A stretch of DNA of 30,640 nucleotides from positions 1 to 30,640 of the forward strand of contig JWZX01003348.1 of NCBI GenBank assembly GCA_001275005.1, written 5' to 3'. Below the pieces are notes generated by a model. That model did no database searches. It saw nothing but the letters and a program-made list of their open reading frames with translations, and was not told where the DNA came from. The position numbers were made by a program, and so were the translations under genes. The stretch comes from Chrysochromulina tobinii (taxonomy: Eukaryota > Haptophyta > Prymnesiales > Chrysochromulinaceae). Within the stretch, counting starts at the first letter, position 1. Each line of letters starts with the position of its first letter. Shown here in pieces: positions 1 to 6,827 of the stretch.

Positions 1-200
1 AGCTGTCGCCTCAGAAGCAGGCAGCCGCCGCCGCCTCCGTTCCGGCCGATGACGCCGCCAACGACGCCGGTGCTGCGTTCCGGGCGATCGACGCCAACGG
101 TGATGGGGTGATCAGTAGGCAGGAGCTTAGAAAAGCCCTCGACCGGGGCGGCGTGCTTGCTCTGTATACGCTGGCGCGCGGAGTGCAGAAAAGCGTTTAG
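1..200 (+). CDS. EF-hand calcium-binding protein, 3' end only
   Basis: The first 200 bases read open in frame 3 (codons from base 3) to a TAG at 198-200, giving 65 C-terminal residues; the start lies outside the window. The segment holds an Ala-rich linker and then a textbook EF-hand loop, DANGDGVISRQE (bases 90-125), with Asp, Asn, Asp, Gly, Ile and the final Glu at the ligand positions. It is flanked by the expected amphipathic helices, ending in RKALDRGG. In known EF-hand proteins such a loop binds one Ca2+ ion. The protein then ends about 21 residues later. What enzyme or sensor the upstream part encodes cannot be seen. The reading is short but the loop is fully canonical. Confidence 0.75.
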   Translation, partial: LSPQKQAAAAASVPADDAANDAGAAFRAIDANGDGVISRQELRKALDRGGVLALYTLARGVQKSV

Positions 201-594
201 TGAAGCATACGTGTGAAGCTGAGATCAGGTCGCACACCCGAACCGTAAGGATGGCAATTGAAGGATGGAAGTGTAGGAATTTTTGAGAAGTGACCGAAAG
301 CCGAAAGCGAAACGGCGCACGACATTTCGGTCCTTTCGCTCGAAGCACTCGTTTGTCGTCTTCAGGTCAGAGTCGTTTTGTTTTGATTTTTGTTATTGAA
401 TGCATGTAAGGTGTGCATTCTGAGCGGGCAGCAACAGTGCAGTAGAAATAGGATGTACTACACCGTTGCCTGGAAAATCAGATAAGTAGCTGAAATAGCT
501 GAAATTGGGTTCTTGCCGTTAAAATTGCACACTCTGTGGGGAAATTATGGTTGCAGACTTGCCTCCTCAGTGAGAGCTGCCGACTTTCTGATTG
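201..594. other. Intergenic region between EF-hand gene and orphan gene
   Basis: About 390 bases without a convincing gene. There is a T-rich stretch near 374-400 and one copy of a dispersed repeat at 418-459. A nine-codon upstream reading frame including its stop (ATG 547-549, TGA 571-573) precedes the ATG at 595. It probably holds the 3' UTR of the EF-hand gene and the promoter and leader of the next one. Confidence 0.5.
418..459 (+). repeat. Dispersed repeat, copy A
   Basis: This 42-base stretch starts with TTCTGAGCGGGCAG and ends with TGTACT. It matches 23448-23488 with the same first 14 bases, then CAGTGC, GTAG and TGTACT blocks in the same order and spacing, with a few substitutions and one indel. 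Both copies lie in non-coding DNA on the + strand. Confidence 0.6.
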
Positions 595-2181
595 ATGGAC
601 GTGGCCCCAATGCGATGCCTCCCGTGCGAGGGTACTCTGACTCTAGCGGAGGCGGAGTACCTCGGCTGGTTTGACATGATCTCCTCCCCGGAACGTACTG
701 AAAACAGCGTGGGCGACGACGGCACTGCCGCCCCACGTCCGGGGTCGCGTGCAGGGTCTGATGCTGATCCCCGCTCCCAGGAGGACTGGTCCAGCGATCA
801 GGCTGGCAACGACTCGCCTGGTTGCAGCACCGGGGCTCGATTCAGCTCGGTCCTCACGAACCGATCGGCGGACGCGATGTCTCCCAGCACCTCCAAGCAC
901 CTCGTTGACAAGAGCGAGGGGGCGGCGCTGCCACCGGCCTTTTCCATCGACTCTCGTACGGCTGTGGGGCTCGAGGATCTGAATGCCTTGGGGGCGGTTA
1001 CCCAGGCTTCAACAGCCACGGATATCCATACGTCCCTTGGAACCCTCACTTCCGAGGCTTCAACATCTCCTAGCCCCAAACAACTAGGTTCTGGAAACGA
1101 CTCCCTGGGCAAGGCACGCAGCGACGAGGGCTCCAGGTGCTGGGGCGGCATGCTAGCCGGCGACTCATCGAGGTGCGAGCCGCTCGAGCCAACGACCCAG
1201 AAATGCATCCACTTCAAGGAGCGCATCTGCACGAGGTGCACGGCGTCGGGCATCCTAGTACCGCGCGCGAGGATCCGGGTGCTGGAGGTGCAGCACAACA
1301 GTGTCTTTACCAACCGGCCGACGCAGGGCCTGTGGACCCAGACGCACACGAGCCTGCCCGGCTTCCGCGTCGTCAACCAGACCCAGGGCTGCACCGGGCC
1401 GCCACTCGTGATCTTCGAAACGGCTCCGGAGGCGGAGGCGCTGGCCCGGTTATCCCTGCGGCATGTCGAGAGTGGCGACGTGGTGCACCTGCATCTCTGC
1501 CGTGGCACGTTCGTCCCTCGCTCCTCCGCCAAGCGCATGCGTTCGGGCATGGGGCCCGTGGCGAGAGCGCTGCCGCCCATGGGCCCGCCTCCAAAGAAGA
1601 TGCTGTTGCCAAGCGCTGTCGACCACTTTGGTGCCTCGGGAGCGATGCAGGGCGCGGGTTTCCAGGGCGCGGGCTTTCAGGGCGCGGGCTTTCAGGGCGC
1701 GGGCTTTCTGGGAAGCCTGTCGGAGCGGAGCGGACTGGAGATGGCGTCTCATCCTGCGCTGCTGCCCTCGATGTGCACCTTGCAGACGCTCGGAACGACG
1801 CTCGCCGCCGGCCAGCCATGGCTGGGGAGCGCTCGCCACAGCACACCAACGTCCGACGCTGTGGATCTCCGAGGGAGGACCGGAGACCTCCTCCAGCCGG
1901 GCGTGCCGTCTTCCAAAGCCTTCGAGAATGGCCCTGCTCTCGGGCTTTCGGGCCAGGCCGGGGCCGCCCCTTTCGGCGCGCCCCACGCACAGCTCATGCA
2001 GCCTCTCTTCGTGCAGCGGTATGTGAGCTTGCACATTGAGCTCTCGTCCCTCGTCACCAACCACCTGCTCACGCACGAGTCCCTCGAGCCTGTCCAGCGT
2101 GTTGAGCTCTCCGAGCAGCTCAAGCGCTCACTGGCCGTCGTGCAGCACAGCAACCTCGGCCTCCTGCGCATGTGGCGCTAG
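595..2181 (+). CDS. Orphan protein with Cys/His cluster and GAGFQ repeats
   Basis: I do not recognise this 528-residue protein. The first in-frame ATG is at 595. Residues about 30-190 are Ser/Thr/Pro-rich and probably disordered. A compact region of about 120 residues follows (roughly 204-320). It opens with C204-x-H206-x5-C212-x2-C215, which could bind zinc, and continues with hydrophobic strand-like segments (ARIRVLEVQ, PPLVIFETA, DVVHLHLC). A basic patch and a Pro-rich linker lead to four perfect five-residue repeats of GAGFQ type (bases 1651-1710). The C-terminal 55 residues look helical. A regulatory or nucleic-acid-binding role is possible from the Cys/His cluster and basic patch, but that is inference only. 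The frame is open throughout with G/C-rich third positions like its neighbours, so I think the gene is real. Confidence 0.65.
   Translation: MDVAPMRCLPCEGTLTLAEAEYLGWFDMISSPERTENSVGDDGTAAPRPGSRAGSDADPRSQEDWSSDQAGNDSPGCSTGARFSSVLTNRSADAMSPSTSKHLVDKSEGAALPPAFSIDSRTAVGLEDLNALGAVTQASTATDIHTSLGTLTSEASTSPSPKQLGSGNDSLGKARSDEGSRCWGGMLAGDSSRCEPLEPTTQKCIHFKERICTRCTASGILVPRARIRVLEVQHNSVFTNRPTQGLWTQTHTSLPGFRVVNQTQGCTGPPLVIFETAPEAEALARLSLRHVESGDVVHLHLCRGTFVPRSSAKRMRSGMGPVARALPPMGPPPKKMLLPSAVDHFGASGAMQGAGFQGAGFQGAGFQGAGFLGSLSERSGLEMASHPALLPSMCTLQTLGTTLAAGQPWLGSARHSTPTSDAVDLRGRTGDLLQPGVPSSKAFENGPALGLSGQAGAAPFGAPHAQLMQPLFVQRYVSLHIELSSLVTNHLLTHESLEPVQRVELSEQLKRSLAVVQHSNLGLLRMWR
1651..1710 (+). repeat. 15-bp coding tandem repeat, four copies
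   Basis: Four head-to-tail 15-bp units at 1651, 1666, 1681 and 1696 encode GAGFQ three times and GAGFL once. The unit keeps the frame and the copies are nearly identical at the base level, indicating recent expansion inside the orphan gene. Confidence 0.9.
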
Positions 2182-2267
2182 GAAGCGCCTAGAGGTGGTT
2201 CGTGCACGGTGGTTCACACCCGAAAGGAAATCGAATTGGGCGACCTTTTAGCTTTTTGAGTGCTCGT

Positions 2268-2304
2268 GTGCTGTGGGAGCTATTGGGTGCTGTGGGAGCT
2301 ATTG
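2268..2304. repeat. Tandem duplication, 18-bp identity, period 19
   Basis: GTGCTGTGGGAGCTATTG occurs at 2268-2285 and again at 2287-2304. It lies just 3' of the orphan gene stop and is probably a slippage product in its 3' UTR. Confidence 0.85.
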
Positions 2305-2972
2305 TGTGCTTCGGAGCCCCTCGTTTCCAGGTCGAATGGCCGATCTGTGTTGTATGACAGTGTTACAGCAAGGTGGAACCGTGTGTGCTGAGCCAGGCTG
2401 TGCTGGGACACAGCACGCCGGCCCCGCGAGGGGTACGAGTTTACCCGGCCCGACACGCGACAGGTGGACACGGGACCATGCTGCATCGCACGGGACGGAC
2501 GCTCCCTCCTCCCACACGCTCCGTCTGCGCGGGTGCAGTCTCTCCTACCCGCTCCGGCCTCCGCATGCCGCTCCGAGTCCGACGAACAAGGTCGAAGCTT
2601 AGTCGAAGCGCGCGACGGTTGACGAGGCGACGCGATCGCAGATGATGGGAGTTCTTTTATCGACACTTATACACAGGTGCTGGAGGACCATATATCCTAG
2701 TACGCTCAGAATTCATAATTGACGAGATCACGAGAACTCTTTTGTTCCCTGCCTCGTGCCCGCAGTTGCCAGTCCAGAGTCTTCGACTCAGTCTTGGGCT
2801 CGTCTTCAGCCGGCAGGCGGCGGGGTCGGGTCGGCCAGGCATGTCTGCCAGGGTTCGGGTTTGGGCTGACTGGCCTATGAGCTACTTGTAGGCAGCTGGA
2901 GCCAGGTACGGAGGTCGGTCCGCGGGTCCGGGGGTCAGGGGTCAGGGTCGCGGCTCGCGGGTGGGTCGGATC

Positions 2973-3016
2973 TCATCATCGTGTTCATCACATATTCTTC
3001 ATCATCGTGTTCATCA
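2973..3016. repeat. 18-bp direct repeat pair
   Basis: TCATCATCGTGTTCATCA is found at 2973-2990 and 2999-3016, eight bases apart, about 150 bp upstream of the DNMT2 ATG. Confidence 0.85.
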
Positions 3017-3099
3017 TAAGGAGGAGAACTACGGCTATAGCGTTGGCTAGCCGGGTAGCGCAGGAGGGGGAACGGGCAGCGCCAGGTGTGGGCCATCGA

Positions 3100-3122
3100 T
3101 ACCGGTAGGATTCCTACCGGTA
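3100..3122. repeat. Perfect palindrome with 11-bp arms
   Basis: The arm TACCGGTAGGA (3100-3110) is followed by one base and then its exact reverse complement TCCTACCGGTA (3112-3122). It ends 40 bp before the DNMT2 start codon. It could be a site for a dimeric regulator or a hairpin in the leader. Confidence 0.85.
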
Positions 3123-3162
3123 GAAGCATAGAAAAGCCCGTGTCGATGTCGTGCAGTCAAAC

Positions 3163-4425
3163 ATGCGCGCGAGGAGCGATGGCACGGCTTCCCAGGGACC
3201 CTCGAGCATCCCTGCATCGGCTCCAGCACGCTCCCGACGCGTGCTCGAATTCTTCTCGGGTATTGGCGGACTGCACTACGCGCTCGCTCTGAGCGGCGTG
3301 TCGTGTTTCGAGGTGCTGCGCGCCTTCGACCTTGACGATGCAGCCGTGCGCACTTACAGGCACAACCATCCGGGAACGCCGGTATCGACTGCCAACATCG
3401 GCTCGCTCAAATCTGCAGAGCTCGTCGCCCTCGCCGGCGACTGCTGGCTGCTCTCGCCACCGTGCCAGCCGTACACGCGGCAAGGGTTGCAGCTGGGTAT
3501 TGCAGATGGCAGGTCTTCTGCACTTACGCACCTGGTTGATTTGCTTGAGCGCGCTGGTGGCGAGGGCGAAGGCGAGGGCAAAGGCGAGGGCGAAGGCGTG
3601 GCGGCAGCGGACGGGGCGCCCTTGCTGCCCGACTCACTGCTGCTTGAGAACGTCGTTGGCTTCGAGTCGAGCCCAATGCGCCAGCGGTTGCATGCAGTGC
3701 TCGTCGCGCGCGGATATCACGTGCGAGAGGTGTGGGCCTCGCCCGCACACTTTGGCGTGCCCAACCAGCGCACGCGCTACTTTTTGCTCGCTTCGCGCGT
3801 GGGCGAGCTGCAGGCTCCACCGCCGCCGCCCATCGCGGCGCTGCTGCTCGACCCTGCTACTCTGGAGAAGGCGTGTGCGATGGGCATACCGCTCGAGCCG
3901 CCGCACGGTGAGGTGGACGCCGAGACTCAGCAGGCATGCGCGCCGCTGGGTGACTACCTGCTTCCGGCGCCAGCGCCGGCCGATGCTGCGACGACGGCGG
4001 CGGCGGCGGCGGCGGCGGGCGACACGGCCTGCTGCGTGGATTGCTGCGCGGTGGCAGAGCACATTCTGGAGCGCTACGGCGCGGCCATGGACTTGGTGTG
4101 CCGCACCTCGCGCCGATCGACGTGCTTCACGAAGAACTATTCGCGCTACATAAAGGGGACAGGCTCCGTGGTGTGTGAGGCAGTGGACCCCGGTGTGGCG
4201 CTGCCCGACCATGAGGATAAGTGCCTTGAAGTGCTGCGCCCACTCAAGCCGCGCTTCTTCGCGCCGCGCGAAGTGGCCAATCTGCACGGGTTCCCTGCCG
4301 AATTTGCCTTCCCGAAAGAGGTCAGCCGCAAGAAGCAGTACGAGCTGCTCGGCAACTCGCTCTCCGTGCAGGTAGTCGCCGAGCTACTACGCTACCTGCT
4401 CGGGGGAGGAGCTCGGTTGGCTTAG
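3163..4425 (+). CDS. TRDMT1: DNMT2-type tRNA (cytosine-5) methyltransferase
   Basis: This 420-residue protein matches the DNMT2/TRDMT1 family, which moves a methyl group from S-adenosylmethionine to C38 of tRNAs. Seen in order: motif I (VLEFFSGIGGLHYAL, about 27-41) for cofactor binding; motif IV PPCQPYTRQG with catalytic Cys101; the ENV motif at 162-164; NQRTRYFLL (motif VIII); the DNMT2-specific CFT at 321-323 followed by KNYSRYIKGTGS; and motifs IX/X ending in QYELLGNSLSVQVV. The CFT block and PPCQPYTR separate it from DNA methyltransferases. The start is the first in-frame ATG, 24 codons before motif I. Two low-complexity inserts are unusual: a Glu-Gly/Lys-Gly run (bases 3559-3597) and an Ala run near base 4000. 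They help explain why it is longer than the usual ~390 residues. All catalytic motifs are intact. Its neighbours give no functional hint. Confidence 0.93.
   Translation: MRARSDGTASQGPSSIPASAPARSRRVLEFFSGIGGLHYALALSGVSCFEVLRAFDLDDAAVRTYRHNHPGTPVSTANIGSLKSAELVALAGDCWLLSPPCQPYTRQGLQLGIADGRSSALTHLVDLLERAGGEGEGEGKGEGEGVAAADGAPLLPDSLLLENVVGFESSPMRQRLHAVLVARGYHVREVWASPAHFGVPNQRTRYFLLASRVGELQAPPPPPIAALLLDPATLEKACAMGIPLEPPHGEVDAETQQACAPLGDYLLPAPAPADAATTAAAAAAAGDTACCVDCCAVAEHILERYGAAMDLVCRTSRRSTCFTKNYSRYIKGTGSVVCEAVDPGVALPDHEDKCLEVLRPLKPRFFAPREVANLHGFPAEFAFPKEVSRKKQYELLGNSLSVQVVAELLRYLLGGGARLA
3559..3597 (+). repeat. 6-bp coding repeat in DNMT2 (Gly-Glu run)
   Basis: Degenerate GGCGAG/GGCGAA/GGCAAA hexamers encode alternating Gly and Glu/Lys in a loop between motifs IV and VI. 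They preserve the frame. Confidence 0.85.
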
Positions 4426-4935
4426 ACGAAACCCTGACACCACCCTTTCAGAATTCTTTGTGAATACTCGGGTCCTGGCATCCATACTCCATACAGTGTC
4501 GCAAGCATCTACTTGTTGTTTTGCGGGTATGTTAGCCACTCGCGCAACACAGGTACTGTATCTTGAAAACTATAAGAAAACTACACCGTCCCGCCGCGCC
4601 GCCTCCAATTCGCAAATCGCAATTGGCCGGCCTCATCGCTCATGCCGTCATCCCCGCATCCGCCAGCGGATCCGGAGGCCTGAGCCATCCGGTGTACCCT
4701 GCCTACCGCTCGACCCCCCCCCCCCCCGCGCCCATGAGAAGACCGAAGAAAGCGAAAGTAAGGCTTGCGTGGCATGTGGTTCCTCACCACTACTCCATCA
4801 ATCATCCTCGTCTTCCCTTGCATAGTCCCTTGACGCTTGGGCTCTTGTGAGACCCAGACAGAAAATGCCTTCATTCAGAGGTCATTCAGCTGCCTCCGGT
4901 TTTCACGCAAGTCAGTCGACAGTAGGATCGAAAGC
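4426..4935. other. Intergenic region between two convergent genes
   Basis: About 510 bases shared by the 3' ends of DNMT2 (+) and the dioxygenase (-). No gene is apparent. It contains a run of 14 C residues at 4714-4727. The small open frames here are not supported by any motif. Confidence 0.5.
4714..4727. repeat. Homopolymer run of 14 C
   Basis: Uninterrupted (C)14 in non-coding DNA. Its length is likely to vary between individuals or be misread in sequencing. Confidence 0.9.
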
Positions 4936-6204
4936 CTAGCCGACAAGACTTCTGACTGCGGTTTCCGCTTCTTGTAGCACACGCCTCGCACCCGCCTCGC
5001 CCACCGCAAGGAATGCTTGCTCGGTGAACGCAATCGGTCGGAACTCATGAGGCCAGTGGGTGCTACCAATCCCTGCAGCAAATGCTAGCCGCCGCTCATG
5101 CAGCACCTTGCGCGATGCCCAGCGTGCTGGAGTCATGCAAACATAGACAACTGCACGCAGCAAATCGGCTTTTACATTGTCCTTTTGGCTGGACTCCGCA
5201 GAATCCGCTGAAAGTATTGCCGGCGTATTGCAGTGAATGGTCCGCGAGTCCCAAAGCACCAAGTCGCCAGCCTCACATGCGACAAGCACTGCGCCTTGCA
5301 GTGCCGGATTGACTGCGGGCTCAGGAACGGTGACGTAATCATTGTCGTTTGTGGCCGCATAGCTCATGAGCTCATCGTGTCCATGGTGCGACCCTGGTAC
5401 CACGCACAACCCTCCCGTGCGTTCATCCGAGCACGTCAGGGAGACGAAGCCCTGCACTGCACACAAGCCGCGCTTTGTTCGACCTTGATCGACGTGCCAC
5501 CACCCGCCGCGCGTTCTCGTCGAGCACTGTCGCGGTGCGAGCGAGTCGTAGGGCCTGAAGATGTTTCCGCCGTCAAACGATACGATGAGCTCGCTCGTCT
5601 TCCAGATGGTTTCAAACGCTCGCCTCACACGTGGGAGCGTTCGCACGTACCAGGCGAGCCTCGAATGACCAAATCCGCGTCCACTCACAATCCCGTTGGT
5701 TGGATCTCCAATGGCATGGAAGCTTGAGTCGGTCCAGGTACCCGGTTCGTGACACTTCCAGCCCGCCGCCTCGACCAGCCACTCCCAAAGCAGGCCTGTA
5801 GCCTTCTGGACCTGCGAACTGTCTGCTGCCGCCTGCACTACAACGAAACCATGCACGTTCAAGTAGGCGGCCAGCTCGGGGTCATCGGGGGCATAGCGTG
5901 GTGGACGCATCATCGTCAGGCTGGAGCTTGAAACCTTTTCGGCATTTGCCTTCCACTTACCGACTAGGAGCTCACGCTTCGCAACTCGAGATAGGAGGTC
6001 GGCTTCCTCGCGGTCGTGTCGCCAGTTCTCAAGCAGGGCCGGCAGGTAATTTGCTGCGAACATGAAGAGCAGTGTGCACGCTGCTGCCCTGCACGACGAC
6101 AGATAGCATACAAATGCTGCAACGATGCAGGACTGCGTCAAACTGAAATGCGTCATCGCGCTCGTCGTAAGTCGCTTGAACGGTTCCTTCGGCGGGATTT
6201 GCAT
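4936..6204 (-). CDS. PhyH-family Fe(II)/2-oxoglutarate dioxygenase, membrane-anchored
   Basis: A 422-residue protein of the phytanoyl-CoA dioxygenase (PhyH) superfamily, which uses Fe(II), O2 and 2-oxoglutarate to hydroxylate small or lipid substrates. The iron-binding triad is visible: H237-x-D239 in WWHVDQG and a distal H324 in DSRTIHCN; R350 in LLRAVVYVC is the likely 2-oxoglutarate contact. The double-stranded helix core (about 115-360) also shows GGLCVVPGSH, typical of PhyH. An N-terminal hydrophobic stretch (about 25-57) should anchor the protein in a membrane, which most PhyH proteins lack. The start is an ATG at 6202-6204, and a second ATG at residue 17 would keep the hydrophobic segment. 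The substrate cannot be inferred; PhyH genes are numerous and varied in marine microbes. Confidence 0.85.
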   Translation of the reverse strand: MQIPPKEPFKRLTTSAMTHFSLTQSCIVAAFVCYLSSCRAAACTLLFMFAANYLPALLENWRHDREEADLLSRVAKRELLVGKWKANAEKVSSSSLTMMRPPRYAPDDPELAAYLNVHGFVVVQAAADSSQVQKATGLLWEWLVEAAGWKCHEPGTWTDSSFHAIGDPTNGIVSGRGFGHSRLAWYVRTLPRVRRAFETIWKTSELIVSFDGGNIFRPYDSLAPRQCSTRTRGGWWHVDQGRTKRGLCAVQGFVSLTCSDERTGGLCVVPGSHHGHDELMSYAATNDNDYVTVPEPAVNPALQGAVLVACEAGDLVLWDSRTIHCNTPAILSADSAESSQKDNVKADLLRAVVYVCMTPARWASRKVLHERRLAFAAGIGSTHWPHEFRPIAFTEQAFLAVGEAGARRVLQEAETAVRSLVG

Positions 6205-6827
6205 TTCTCGAGCAGAAAATGTGCTCGCAATTCCAACAGGTCACCCTTCGGTCCTCTGTGAGACCAAAATCTGGTGGTGACGGATTCCAGATAAGGAATA
6301 TCTCCCCCTCGGGTAAAATCGGTCGAGATGATTGTCTCGACATGTCTCGTGTCTCGAGGGAAATGTACGCGGTATACATGTAGCTATAGGCTGGCGACTC
6401 ACGAGACGTTCTCACACGTGGAGCGGACCGAGTCCGAGAAGCCGCGGGGGAGGCCGGAGGCCCGGGAAACGAGGTCGCAGGTCGCACGGCCACGGGACGT
6501 CCACGTGCGAACCATGATAAGAGCCAAAGAGGATTTACACTAAGCAGAAAGACGTTGCAGACACAGAGTGGGCTGGTGCCATACATCATCGGCACCCTCC
6601 GAGTCTCTCGGCCGCACCTCTATTGCGCATGACCAGCTCTGATCTCGTGCCACCGCCTTCTGTGCTTCTTCGTACATAGCATCAAGCTTTCCCCCGCCAC
6701 GACCTTCGTGCGCTCCACGTGGCCGCACGCGCTCGGTCGCTGTGCCCCACCCATTCCATCCCATCGTTTGTGTGCGAGCATGCGCAACATGTCTTCCGCA
6801 CAGCGTGTCTTGCGAGCGTTCCGCGCA
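6205..6827. other. Intergenic region upstream of dioxygenase
   Basis: About 620 bases between the dioxygenase start and the stop of the coiled-coil gene, both on the - strand. I see no gene or clear repeat. It should contain the dioxygenase promoter and the 3' UTR of the coiled-coil gene. Confidence 0.45.

Larger units (their letters stand above)
2182..3162. other. Long intergenic region before DNMT2
   Basis: Nearly 1 kb with no convincing gene on either strand; the short open frames here have no domain signature and no consistent codon bias. It holds a 19-bp-period duplication at 2268-2304, an 18-bp direct repeat at 2973-2990 and 2999-3016, and a perfect palindrome at 3100-3122. The right part presumably carries the DNMT2 promoter. 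Confidence 0.5.

Noticed and set aside
2273-2602. 109-residue open frame on the + strand
   Set aside because: It lies across the 19-bp-period duplication, has scattered Cys and Arg, and shows no conserved pattern.
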